The translations under genes and the position numbers were made by a program. A DNA stretch of 64,000 nucleotides from Sva-07 sp963728355. Its GTDB lineage: Bacteria > Actinomycetota > Acidimicrobiia > Acidimicrobiales > Ilumatobacteraceae. Within the stretch, counting starts at the first letter, position 1. Each line of letters begins with the position of its first letter. The notes under the pieces are model-generated. The model saw only the letters and a list, made by a program, of their open reading frames with translations, did not search any database and was not told where the DNA came from. Shown here piece after piece: positions 1 to 11,910 of the stretch. The stretch is from contig CAVSJQ010000008.1 of assembly GCA_963728355.1 (NCBI GenBank), positions 114,401 to 178,400 on the forward strand, in the 5' to 3' direction.

Positions 1-927
1 AGCGTCGAGGTCGGCGGCGAACGCGACGGTGCTGCCGTCGTCCCCGCACGACTCGTCGGCGACATCGTCAAGGCACTGCCCGCCGGAGCGGTCCACGTCG
101 AACTCGGTGACGACGAGATGTCGATCAGCGCCGGCCGTTCGCAGTTCTCGGTCCGCCCGCTGTCGCTCGACGACTATCCGAGCCAGCCCGAACCGGCTGC
201 AGACGCCGTGACGCTCCCCGCCGACGCGATGGCCGATGCGCTGCGTCAGGTGGTCCGTGCTGCGTCCACCGACGACGCCCGCGCCGTGTTGACCGGCGTG
301 CTGCTCGCCTCCGACGACGACGGCCTGCGCATGGTCGCCACCGACTCGTACCGTCTCGCCGTTCGAGATCTGCCCGACACCGGGGTGCTCGCATCCGGCC
401 AAAAGGTGCTCATCCCCGGTCGTGCGCTGAGCGAACTGCAACGTCTGCTCGGCGACGTCACCGAACTCCAGGTACGCCTCGGCGATCGCGAAGCGACCTT
501 CGAAGCCGGCGGGACTCGGCTCAGCACCCGGCTCATCGAGGGTGAATTCCCGAATTATCGCAACCTGCTGCCCTCGAGCTACCCGAACCTGCTCACCGTC
601 GGCAAGAGCGCCATGCTCGAAGCCATCCGGCGCGTCAAGATTCTCGCCCAGGACTCCACACCGGTCCGTCTGACACTCGGCGGCGACACCGTGCAGATCA
701 CCGCGATCACCCAGGACGTCGGTAACGCCGCCGAGGAGATCGACGCCAGCTACGACGGTGCCGAGATGACCGTGGCGTTCAACCCGGACTATCTCGCCGC
801 CGGCATCGACGCCATCGACAGCGACGACGTCACCCTCGCCACGATGGACCCGATGAAGCCGGCCGTGCTCCGCGGCGTCGGACGAGACGATTACCTGTAC
901 CTCCTGATGCCCGTGCGGGTGCCGTAA
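1..927 (+). CDS. dnaN: DNA polymerase III sliding clamp (beta subunit), 5' end missing
   Basis: This is the C-terminal 308 codons of the ring-shaped beta clamp that tethers DNA polymerase III to DNA. The reading frame is open from base 1, so the gene starts before the window; the usual family length is about 370-380 residues. The visible part covers the rest of domain 1 and domains 2 and 3, including 'TRLIEGEFPNYRNLLP', typical of domain 2, and a C-terminal tail ending 'YLLMPVRVP' close to the classical 'MPMRL' end. recF follows downstream, the standard dnaA-dnaN-recF-gyrB order near the chromosome origin. I see nothing odd in codon use. Confidence 0.96.
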   Translation, partial: SVEVGGERDGAAVVPARLVGDIVKALPAGAVHVELGDDEMSISAGRSQFSVRPLSLDDYPSQPEPAADAVTLPADAMADALRQVVRAASTDDARAVLTGVLLASDDDGLRMVATDSYRLAVRDLPDTGVLASGQKVLIPGRALSELQRLLGDVTELQVRLGDREATFEAGGTRLSTRLIEGEFPNYRNLLPSSYPNLLTVGKSAMLEAIRRVKILAQDSTPVRLTLGGDTVQITAITQDVGNAAEEIDASYDGAEMTVAFNPDYLAAGIDAIDSDDVTLATMDPMKPAVLRGVGRDDYLYLLMPVRVP

Positions 928-970
928 CGCTTTCCGAGAGCTCACCGAAGGCCAGTGGAATTCGATCGAG

Positions 971-1085
971 GTCGCTCTCGGTCTGGCTCGTCGCTGGCGC
1001 TTCCCAACGGGTAGCGAAGCCTCACCGCACGTCGGTGCGTGACAATTGGGGTCGGCTTCGGTGTGGCTCGTCGCTGGCGCTTCCC
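971..1085. repeat. Two direct copies of a 35-bp unit between dnaN and recF
   Basis: Bases 971-1005 and 1051-1085 match at 31 of 35 positions. The last 22 bases (984-1005 and 1064-1085) are identical and begin with tggctcgtcgctggcgcttc. A shorter related string, ggctcatcgctggg, occurs at 2298-2311 just before the DUF721 gene. The 259-bp gap holds no convincing gene. The role is unknown: a duplicated regulatory or structural element near the origin, or a decaying small repeat family. Confidence 0.7.
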
Positions 1086-1186
1086 TCGCCAGCTGTGTTC
1101 ACACACTGTTGGCGCTTTCCTCGTCATCTTGGACGGTTCGGGGGCCGCTCGATCCGCCGGTCGGCGTGACAGACTCCGAGTTCTTC

Positions 1187-2269
1187 ATGATCGTGTCGCA
1201 TCTCGAACTCGTGGACTTCAGGAACTACGTGTCGGGGACGTTCGAGCTCACGTCGGGCACGACGGCGGTGATCGGCGACAACGGCCAGGGCAAGACCAAT
1301 CTGGCCGAGGCACTCGCCTTCCTCGCCACGCTGAACAGTTTCCGGACCGTCCCCGGCGACGCACTCGTGCGCGTCGGTGCCGACACCGCGGTGATCCGCG
1401 CCACGGTGGTCGACGACGACCAGCGTGAGAGCCTCATCGAGATCGAACTCGCCGTCGCCGGCCGCAACCGTGTGCAGGTGAACCGCCAACGACTCCAACG
1501 TGTGCGCGATCTCCTCGGCACCGTGCGCGTCACCGTCTTCTCGCCCGACGACCTGATCCTCGTCAAGGGGGGCCCCGGCGATCGGCGACGCTTCCTCGAC
1601 GACACGTTGGTTGCGCTCGCCGTCAAGTACGACACCGTCCGCCTCGAGATCGATCGCATCGTCCGCCAGCGCAACACCCTGCTCAAGCAGGCGGCAGGCC
1701 GGCTCTCCGACGAGATCGAGGTGACACTCGACGTGTGGGACGCCAAGTTCGCCGACATCGCGGACCAGTTCGGCTACGCACGCGCCACGCTCGTGTCCCG
1801 CCTCACGCCGATGGTGCAGGAGGCCTACGAACACCTGGCAGGGACTCCGACGCCCGTCGAGCTGGTCTACGAACCGCACTGGCGTTCCGGCGGTCTCGCG
1901 GCCGCCCTGCTCGAGGCGCGTGCGATCGATGTCCGGCGCGGTGTCAGCACGGTCGGTCCGCACCGCGACGAGTTGCACCTGGCGATCGGGGGCCTCCCGA
2001 GCCGCACGCACGCATCCCAGGGAGAGCAGCGCACGTTGGCGCTCGCATTGCGTCTGGCCGGGCATCGCCTCGTCACGGAACGGACCGGGTCGGCGCCCGT
2101 GCTCGTCCTCGACGACGTGCTCTCGGAACTCGACGACCACCGAGCGACGGCGCTGCTCGATCACCTGCCCGCCGGCCAGGTGATCATCACCACCGCGAGC
2201 GAACTGCCCTCTGCGGCTCGGGCCGACCGGATCCTGCGCATCGAAGCCGGGCGCGTCCACCCCGAGTGA
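1187..2269 (+). CDS. recF: DNA replication/repair ATPase RecF
   Basis: RecF is an SMC-like ABC ATPase that helps load RecA at single-strand gaps with RecO and RecR. The 360-residue product has a Walker A 'GDNGQGKT' near residue 30, an ABC signature region beginning 'SQGEQRTLALALRL' near residue 278, and a Walker B 'VLVLDDVLSELD' near residues 305-316. The frame stays open upstream to 1046, but ATG 1187 gives the family N-terminus 'MIVSHLELVDFRNY'; the longer start would read through the intergenic repeat. The stop TGA at 2267-2269 overlaps an ATG at 2269, yet the next gene probably starts further in, at 2344. Confidence 0.95.
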   Translation: MIVSHLELVDFRNYVSGTFELTSGTTAVIGDNGQGKTNLAEALAFLATLNSFRTVPGDALVRVGADTAVIRATVVDDDQRESLIEIELAVAGRNRVQVNRQRLQRVRDLLGTVRVTVFSPDDLILVKGGPGDRRRFLDDTLVALAVKYDTVRLEIDRIVRQRNTLLKQAAGRLSDEIEVTLDVWDAKFADIADQFGYARATLVSRLTPMVQEAYEHLAGTPTPVELVYEPHWRSGGLAAALLEARAIDVRRGVSTVGPHRDELHLAIGGLPSRTHASQGEQRTLALALRLAGHRLVTERTGSAPVLVLDDVLSELDDHRATALLDHLPAGQVIITTASELPSAARADRILRIEAGRVHPE

Positions 2270-2331
2270 TGAGCGAAAGGCCCGGATTTGGGCGGTTGGC
2301 TCATCGCTGGGTGAGTGTCGGCGAAGCGCAG

Positions 2332-2337
2332 TACGGT
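2332..2337 (+). promoter_or_regulatory. -10 element (TACGGT) for leaderless DUF721 transcript
   Basis: TACGGT lies 6 nt before GTG 2344. This spacing puts the transcription start at or next to the start codon, as in actinobacterial leaderless genes. No clear -35 was seen. Confidence 0.5.
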
Positions 2338-2343
2338 GACGGC

Positions 2344-2640
2344 GTGTCCGACCCGGTGCCGATCTCGCGATCGCTCGACTCGATCATGAAGTCGTTGCGC
2401 GGCACCGACCGGATCCAGATCGGCGGGGTGTTCGGGCGCTGGGACGACGCCGTCGGGCCCACGGTGGCCGCCCACGTCCGGCCCGTCCGACTCGACCAGG
2501 GCGTGCTCACCGTCGAGGCCGACGAAGCCGCGTGGGCCACGCAGGTCAAATTCCTGGCCGGCACGATCACGACCCGTCTCGCCGAGGTCGCGGGGGTCGA
2601 GATCGAACGGATCGAGGTGCGCGTCGGTCCGCGGCACTGA
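2344..2640 (+). CDS. DUF721 (DciA-like) protein
   Basis: This is a 98-residue DUF721 protein of the type that sits between recF and gyrB in Actinobacteria. The family is related to DciA, which helps load the replicative helicase; the exact role here is inferred from family and context. Key stretches are 'GGVFGRWDDAVGPTVAAHV' and 'LTVEADEAAWATQVKFL', the usual W..vVG..v..h / L.V...s..Wa.eL pattern. Two starts compete: ATG 2269, overlapping the recF stop, and GTG 2344. I choose 2344 because TACGGT sits 6 nt upstream and the extra 25 residues are encoded by sequence resembling the intergenic repeat at 984-1085. Confidence 0.85.
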   Translation: MSDPVPISRSLDSIMKSLRGTDRIQIGGVFGRWDDAVGPTVAAHVRPVRLDQGVLTVEADEAAWATQVKFLAGTITTRLAEVAGVEIERIEVRVGPRH

Positions 2641-2845
2641 ACCGGATCACCTGCAGGAAGCCGGCCGCACTCCCCGACTCCGGGACACCCCGCTGGTAGG
2701 CTGTAACCACTCGCGAATCAGCGTGGGCGCTGGTTGAAACCCCGGGACGATCGCCGGGACAGCAACCGGCCGACCTCGCTGAACGCCACGAACAGCATGC
2801 CGGTGCCGGCATGTCCGCCAGACAGCCAGAAGTATCGAGGTACGA

Positions 2846-4876
<2,031 letters not shown>

Positions 4877-4903
4877 TCGACCGACTCCCCAGACCGGAAT
4901 CCG

Positions 4904-7354
<2,451 letters not shown>

Positions 7355-7432
7355 CGTCGAGCGCTCCGGCGCCGTTGCGACCGCGGGTCGCCCATCGCGA
7401 CGCCAGGTCGCCGAGAGTCCATCGGAATCGAG

Positions 7433-7753
7433 GTGAACGTGGACAGATCGAACGGCGACCGGGGTCAGGCCGGTGTCCTGGTCCTGATCGTGTCGGCGGT
7501 GCTGTTCGTCTCGCTGTCCGCGGCGACGGTGACGTTCGGTGCTCGACTGGTCGATCGGACACGGGCGCACACCGCTGCCGACGCCGCCGCACTGGGTGCG
7601 GTCGTCGGCGGTCACGGGGCGGCACTGACCATCGCACAGCGCAACGGCGCGACGTTGCTGACGTTCACCCGGGGGCCAGGTGAACGCGACGTTCGGGTGG
7701 TCGTCCGAGTGGGGACCGCCACGGCCAGTGCGGCCGCCACGGATGAACCGTGA
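7433..7753 (+). CDS. TadE-like single-pass membrane protein
   Basis: This is a 106-residue protein with a short basic N-terminus, the motif 'DRGQAGVLVLIVSAVLFV' starting a single membrane helix, and then an Ala-rich region containing 'TRAHTAADAAALGA'. That arrangement is characteristic of the TadE/TadG-like pseudopilin or helicase/secretion-neighbourhood proteins (Rv3654c type), which anchor in the membrane with the C-terminus outside. GTG 7433 is used, preceded by 'atcgagg'; GTG 7439 is also possible. No other tad genes are in the window, so its partner is unknown. It sits alone between gyrA and DUF3566. Confidence 0.65.
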   Translation: MNVDRSNGDRGQAGVLVLIVSAVLFVSLSAATVTFGARLVDRTRAHTAADAAALGAVVGGHGAALTIAQRNGATLLTFTRGPGERDVRVVVRVGTATASAAATDEP

Positions 7754-7787
7754 CTGCACGTGACGATTCGTTCACCGGCGTACTGCC

Positions 7788-7793
7788 TACACT
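7788..7793 (+). promoter_or_regulatory. -10 element (TACACT) for DUF3566 gene
   Basis: TACACT lies 7 nt before ATG 7801, the leaderless arrangement seen repeatedly in this window. The gene starts 47 nt after the TadE-like stop, so it likely has its own promoter. Confidence 0.5.
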
Positions 7794-7800
7794 CCTTGAG

Positions 7801-8745
7801 ATGAGCAAGACCGAGCGCGACCTCGATCTCGAGCTCGACGAGCTCGACGACGAGATGGTGCTCGACGACGACGATGTGGAGGTCGACGTCGTCGACGATG
7901 TGGAGGTCGACGTCGTCGACGAGTCCGACGACGAGGTCGACGTCGACGATGCGCACGGCGTCGAGGACCGCGTCTACGAACTCCCGGTGATCATCATGGC
8001 CACCGAGAAGGACGAGGACGACGACGAGTCAGCAACCGATGCGCCCCTCGGCGATCCGCTGGTCGCACGCGACGCCCCTGACGTCAGCGGCGACGTGCTC
8101 GAGGAACTGCGACGGGCCGACATCGACGGCCCGACCGTCGAGATGGCTCCCCAGGACGACACGTCGTCGGCCATCCGTCGCCCCCGTCGCTCTCCCGAAC
8201 ACGATCCGGCGCCGTACCCGATCCCGATGACGGTGCCGCGAATGCTCGGACGCAAACCTCGCGTCCGACGGGTCACCCGGGTCGTGCGTCACGTCGACCC
8301 TTGGAGCGTGTTCAAGATCGCTGCGGTCGCGAACGTCGTGCTCTACCTGATCATGCTGACCGCAGGCGTGCTCTTGTGGAACGTGGCCTATGCCACGGGC
8401 ACGGTCGACAACGTCGAGCGATTCTTCGAGTCGTTCGGCTGGTCGTCGTTCGAGTTCAACGGCGGCGAGATCTACCACAACGCCTGGATCGGCGGGCTCT
8501 TCGCGGTCATCGGTCTCACCGGCCTGGCCGTGTTGCTCGCCACGCTCTTCAATCTGATCACGGATCTCGTCGGGGGGATGCGCTTCACCGTGCTCGAAGA
8601 AGAGGTCGTCGAGGCGAGGACGTCACCGATGCGCCGTTTCGTGGTGCGACGTGCCGAGCCCGAGGTTCCACACGTCTCCTACGACGAATCCGGTCCGATC
8701 GTGCGCGAGGCGATCGTCGACGACAGCGGACCGCTGCCTCGCTGA
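7801..8745 (+). CDS. DUF3566 transmembrane protein
   Basis: This is a 314-residue membrane protein of the family that follows gyrA in most Actinobacteria; the function is unknown. The first 150 residues are strongly acidic (runs of Asp, Glu and Val). The C-terminal half is the DUF3566 domain, starting near 'RRVTRVVRHVDPWSVFKIA', with a membrane helix in 'VVLYLIMLTAGVLLWNVAYA' and a second in 'GGLFAVIGLTGLAVLLATLF'. ATG 7801 is chosen because TACACT precedes it by 7 nt; an in-frame start at 7750 would overlap the upstream gene. The acidic part contains a perfect 24-bp tandem duplication. Confidence 0.85.
   Translation: MSKTERDLDLELDELDDEMVLDDDDVEVDVVDDVEVDVVDESDDEVDVDDAHGVEDRVYELPVIIMATEKDEDDDESATDAPLGDPLVARDAPDVSGDVLEELRRADIDGPTVEMAPQDDTSSAIRRPRRSPEHDPAPYPIPMTVPRMLGRKPRVRRVTRVVRHVDPWSVFKIAAVANVVLYLIMLTAGVLLWNVAYATGTVDNVERFFESFGWSSFEFNGGEIYHNAWIGGLFAVIGLTGLAVLLATLFNLITDLVGGMRFTVLEEEVVEARTSPMRRFVVRRAEPEVPHVSYDESGPIVREAIVDDSGPLPR
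7873..7920 (+). repeat. Perfect 24-bp tandem duplication in DUF3566 gene
   Basis: Bases 7873-7896 and 7897-7920 are identical and each encodes DVEVDVVD, lengthening the acidic N-terminal tail by eight residues without changing frame. It is a probable slippage product that may vary in copy number. Confidence 0.9.
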
Positions 8746-8810
8746 TTCCGATTTCGATCCGCGGGCATGGCGTGAAGGTCGCGAGCGAGCGATAACCTCT
8801 CCGACTTGCC

Positions 8811-8888
8811 GGGGCTATAGCTCAGTCGGTTAGAGCGCTGCCCTGATAAGGCAGAGGTCACAAGTTCGATTCTTGTTAGCCCCACCAT
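8811..8888 (+). tRNA. tRNA-Ile (GAT)
   Basis: This is a full cloverleaf. The acceptor stem GGGGCTA at 8811-8817 pairs with TAGCCCC at 8878-8884, followed by discriminator A and an encoded CCA. The anticodon loop CTGATAA gives anticodon GAT. The T-arm reads 'caagttcgattcttg'. A TAACCT hexamer at 8793-8798 could be its -10 box. Confidence 0.97.
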
Positions 8889-8945
8889 CCCGGCCGTCGC
8901 ATCGAGCCGCGCGGGCGCTCAGCGCCGGCCGGCGGCTGTGCGAGC

Positions 8946-8951
8946 TACCCT
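8946..8951 (+). promoter_or_regulatory. -10 element (TACCCT) before small membrane ORF
   Basis: TACCCT ends 9 nt before ATG 8961, within the range seen for other putative leaderless starts here. Confidence 0.4.
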
Positions 8952-8960
8952 GCCGAGCGG

Positions 8961-9095
8961 ATGAAGTTTCTGCGACGTGCGTTCTCGGCCATCGCCCTGA
9001 TGGGGTTCGCCGCCCTGGTGCTGCGTGTCCGAGGTTCTGGCGGGACACCGCCCCAGCACGGCGGATGGCGCCCGCTCGAGCTGCCGGACTCCTGA
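8961..9095 (+). CDS. Small 44-residue membrane protein (DLW-39-like)
   Basis: This short gene encodes 44 residues: a basic N-terminus 'MKFLRRAFSAIALMGFAALV' forming one hydrophobic helix, then a polar tail. Similar tiny proteins lie beside tRNA and gyrA loci in Actinobacteria (DLW-39 family), but the DLW motif itself is not obvious, so the family is a guess. The stop TGA at 9093-9095 overlaps the ATG of the next gene, which supports real translation. A TACCCT box precedes it. Confidence 0.5.
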   Translation: MKFLRRAFSAIALMGFAALVLRVRGSGGTPPQHGGWRPLELPDS

Positions 9096-10054
9096 TGCAC
9101 AAGGTGGCGGTCGTCGGCCGTGGTGTCGTCGGCCAGCGGATCAGCCGACGTCTGGCAACGGTGATCAGCGGTGTGACGGTCGTCGATCACGATCCGCGTG
9201 TCGGACGGCCCCTGCCCTCCGATGTCGAGGTGGTCGTGCTGGCACATGGTGGTCGCCACGCCGATCTGGCCCACGAGCTGGTCGAGTCGGGCGTGCCGGT
9301 GGTGTCGGTGGGCGACGATCTCGCCGACGTGCGCTCGATGGTCGACCTCGACGATGCGGCACGCGGTGCAGACGTGCCCCTCGTCGTCGGCGCCGGCATG
9401 GCGCCGGGCCTGACCGGATTGCTCGCCCGCCTCGCGGCATCGCAGCTGGCGACCTGCGACGAGATCCACGTCTCGATCCACGGCACAGCGGGACCGGCCT
9501 GTGCCCGCCAACACCACCGAGCGCTGCGTGGGCGCTCGGTCGGCCTCCGCGACGGTGACTGGATCCACCCGCCCGCTGGTTCCGGCCGTGAGCTGTGCTG
9601 GTTCCCCGAGCCCGTGGGCCCCTACGACTGCTATCGAGCGGAGCTCGCCACGCCGCTGTTGTTGCACCACGCCTTCTCCGAGGTCGGTCGCATCTCCGCC
9701 CGGGTCTCGGCGAACCGGCGAGATCGGTTCACCGCCTGGCTGCCGATGCTCAGCCCGCCGCATCGCGAGGGTGGCGTCGGCGCCGTGCGGGTGGAGATCC
9801 GGGGCACGGACGACTCCGGTGCGCGGGCGACGACGATCCTCGGCGTCGCCGAGCTGGTCGGCACCGCTGCCGCAGCCACCGCGTCGGCGTTCGTGGTGGA
9901 GGCGGTTGCCGGGCGACTGCCCAGCCGGGTGTGCCGGGCCGGTGACGCGGAACTCGACACGGCCGCCATCTTGCGCACCGTGAGTCAGCTCGGTGTGCGG
10001 CTCCAGGAATTCACCGGGGTGCCGTCGACGCAGCGGGTCAGCGCGAACCCCTGA
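9095..10054 (+). CDS. NAD(P)-binding Rossmann protein (saccharopine/homoserine dehydrogenase-like)
   Basis: This is a 319-residue protein starting with a Rossmann dinucleotide-binding loop 'VAVVGRGVVGQRISRRL', then 'TVVDHD' at the end of the second strand, as in NADP-dependent saccharopine dehydrogenase-like and homoserine dehydrogenase-like enzymes. A loop 'VVGAGMAPGLTGLLARL' resembles the substrate-domain entry of that group. No substrate can be assigned. ATG 9095 overlaps the stop of the 44-residue gene by one base, implying translational coupling. It converges with the DUF1003 gene only 4 bp away. Confidence 0.7.
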   Translation: MHKVAVVGRGVVGQRISRRLATVISGVTVVDHDPRVGRPLPSDVEVVVLAHGGRHADLAHELVESGVPVVSVGDDLADVRSMVDLDDAARGADVPLVVGAGMAPGLTGLLARLAASQLATCDEIHVSIHGTAGPACARQHHRALRGRSVGLRDGDWIHPPAGSGRELCWFPEPVGPYDCYRAELATPLLLHHAFSEVGRISARVSANRRDRFTAWLPMLSPPHREGGVGAVRVEIRGTDDSGARATTILGVAELVGTAAAATASAFVVEAVAGRLPSRVCRAGDAELDTAAILRTVSQLGVRLQEFTGVPSTQRVSANP

Positions 10055-10058
10055 GCGT

Positions 10059-10598
10059 TCACGTACCGCGGTCGGCCGGAGCGTCGTCGAGGCCGTCGGG
10101 GGCCGGGGCGAGCAGCTCGACCCGCGTGGCCAGCCGCTCGACGACCTCGGTCAGTCGGTCGAGTCGGTCGTCGAACGCCTCACCGGTCACCATGTCGGAG
10201 ATCGTGAGTCGGACGCTGGCGATCTCGCGGGCGAGGAACTCGGTGTCGGCCTGCGTGCGTTCGGCGACCTCGCGGTCGTTCTGGGCGGTCACCCGGTCGC
10301 GGCGCTCCTGGCGGCTCTGCGCGAGCAGGATCAGCGGTGCAGCGTACGAGGCCTGGATCGACAACACGAGCGTGAGCAGCACGAGACCGCGGTCCCACGG
10401 GTCGAACTGGAATCGTTGCGGAAGCACGGTGTTGAGCAGGATCCACAGCGTGATGACCACGGTCTGCCAGACGAGGAACCTGGCCGTGCCGAGGAAGTTC
10501 GCGATCGACTCGCTGAAGCGACCGAACGTGTCGGAGTCGTACGACACGCCGACCCGACCGGCCGCGCGCGGCGTCGTGAGGTCTTCTCGTCGTTTCAC
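10059..10598 (-). CDS. DUF1003 family membrane protein
   Basis: This is a 179-residue protein with two close membrane helices around 'FLVWQTVVITLWILLNTVLP' and 'LLTLVLSIQASYAAPLILLA', followed by 'QSRQERRDR', the hallmark layout of DUF1003. The C-terminal third is helical and charged. The function of the family is unknown. GTG at 10598 shares a GTGA overlap with the stop of the upstream MgtE-N/CBS gene, which I prefer to an in-frame ATG at 10631 lying inside that gene. Pairing of DUF1003 with an MgtE-like regulator gene recurs in Actinobacteria and hints at a role in ion or membrane homeostasis. Confidence 0.88.
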   Translation of the reverse strand: MKRREDLTTPRAAGRVGVSYDSDTFGRFSESIANFLGTARFLVWQTVVITLWILLNTVLPQRFQFDPWDRGLVLLTLVLSIQASYAAPLILLAQSRQERRDRVTAQNDREVAERTQADTEFLAREIASVRLTISDMVTGEAFDDRLDRLTEVVERLATRVELLAPAPDGLDDAPADRGT

Positions 10599-11839
10599 GT
10601 CTCCACCACCCGCTTCCGGCGGGTTCGCCAACCGACGCCGAGCATCCTGTCGAGCACGTCGTCGACGGTGACGGCACCCAGGAATCGGCCGGCCTCGTCG
10701 GTGACGGCGACGGCGAGGAGGTCGTAGCTGGCGAGCATCTCGGCGACCTCTCGGTCGGTGGCGTCGGCACTCACGGTCGGGTCGTCCGCGACGAGACGAC
10801 CGATCTCCATGTGCGGCGGTTCGCGCAGGAGCCGCTGCACATGGACCACGCCGACGAGCTTGCCGGTCGGGGCCTTGTAGGGCGCCTGCGTGACGAACAC
10901 CTGGGTCGCGATGCTGACCACCCAGTCGGGGTTGCGTACCTGGGCGAGTGCCTCGGCCACGGTGGCGTCCGGACCGAGGATGATGACCTCCGGCGTCATC
11001 AGGCCGCCTGCGGTGCCCTCCTCGTAGGACAGCAGCCGTCTGACCACGTCGGCGTCATCGACGTCCATGACGCCGAGCATGCGTTCCTGGTCGGCGGGGG
11101 CCATCTCGCCGAGCAGGTCGGCGAGGTCGTCGTACTCCATCTCGTCGAACACGCCGACGAGGCGGTCACGGTCGAGTTGTTCGACGATGCGGACCTGCTC
11201 TTCCTCGGGCAGTTCCTCGAGGACGTCGGCGAGGCGTTGGTCGTCCATGGCCTCGGCCAGTTGGCGTCGCTGGTCGATCGGGAGCGCCCGTACGATTGCT
11301 GCGACCTCGGCGGGGTGGAACTCGCGCAGACGGGCCGCTTCGGCCTGCATCGCCGTCTGAGGATCGAACAGGGCCGGGACCTCGTCGAAGTCGACCAAGC
11401 GATAGCTGGGACGTCGACGCAACGTGCTCTTGCGGGCCAGGCGCACCTTGTCGATCACCCAGTACGTGGACCGGGCGTCTTCCTGGGGGCGTAGGGCGAC
11501 GTCGCTGACCGTCTCGTCGCCGATGCGGCGATCGATCAGCTCACCGCCGATCAGCACCTCGCCGGGACGGGGCTTGAACGGGTTGAGGTCGACGTCCCAG
11601 CTGCGCAGGCGCGCTCCGTCGCTGTTCAGCTCGGCGATGCGGTTGGCGTTGACGAAGATGCGGCGGTGCTGGCTGTTCGCGACGAAGCCGACCACTCGCG
11701 GCGGGATGGCGGGTTCGCGGCCCTTGCCGGCGCGCCCGGGAATCACCACGATGTCCTCGAGCCGTCCGATCGGTGCGCCTCCCGCATCGAGCAGCGGCAG
11801 CCGCATGACCCTGAAGGCGTAGATCAGGTCGGCGGCCAT
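10595..11839 (-). CDS. PRC-barrel/MgtE-N/CBS-domain protein lacking a channel
   Basis: This 414-residue soluble protein is built like the cytosolic gate of the MgtE magnesium channel. A PRC-barrel-like N-terminus ('LPLLDAGGAPIGRLEDIVV') is followed by an MgtE-N superhelix (roughly residues 150-265, with 'MDDQRLADVLEELPEEEQV'). A CBS pair (roughly residues 270-410) begins near 'GGLMTPEVIILGPDATVAEA' and ends 'VTVDDVLDRML'. There are no transmembrane helices, so it cannot itself transport ions; a sensor role is inferred. ATG 11839 has TAGCCT 6 nt upstream. It is coupled to the downstream DUF1003 gene through a GTGA overlap. Confidence 0.85.
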   Translation of the reverse strand: MAADLIYAFRVMRLPLLDAGGAPIGRLEDIVVIPGRAGKGREPAIPPRVVGFVANSQHRRIFVNANRIAELNSDGARLRSWDVDLNPFKPRPGEVLIGGELIDRRIGDETVSDVALRPQEDARSTYWVIDKVRLARKSTLRRRPSYRLVDFDEVPALFDPQTAMQAEAARLREFHPAEVAAIVRALPIDQRRQLAEAMDDQRLADVLEELPEEEQVRIVEQLDRDRLVGVFDEMEYDDLADLLGEMAPADQERMLGVMDVDDADVVRRLLSYEEGTAGGLMTPEVIILGPDATVAEALAQVRNPDWVVSIATQVFVTQAPYKAPTGKLVGVVHVQRLLREPPHMEIGRLVADDPTVSADATDREVAEMLASYDLLAVAVTDEAGRFLGAVTVDDVLDRMLGVGWRTRRKRVVET

Positions 11840-11845
11840 GGCCGC

Positions 11846-11851
11846 AGGCTA
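11846..11851 (-). promoter_or_regulatory. -10 element (TAGCCT) for MgtE-N/CBS gene
   Basis: On the minus strand TAGCCT ends 6 nt before ATG 11839, consistent with leaderless transcription of the MgtE-N/CBS-DUF1003 pair. Confidence 0.5.
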
Positions 11852-11910
11852 CCCATCGATCCTCCGCCCGGAAGCGTTACCCGTGCGGATCGGTCAGAGG
11901 GGTGGCGACG

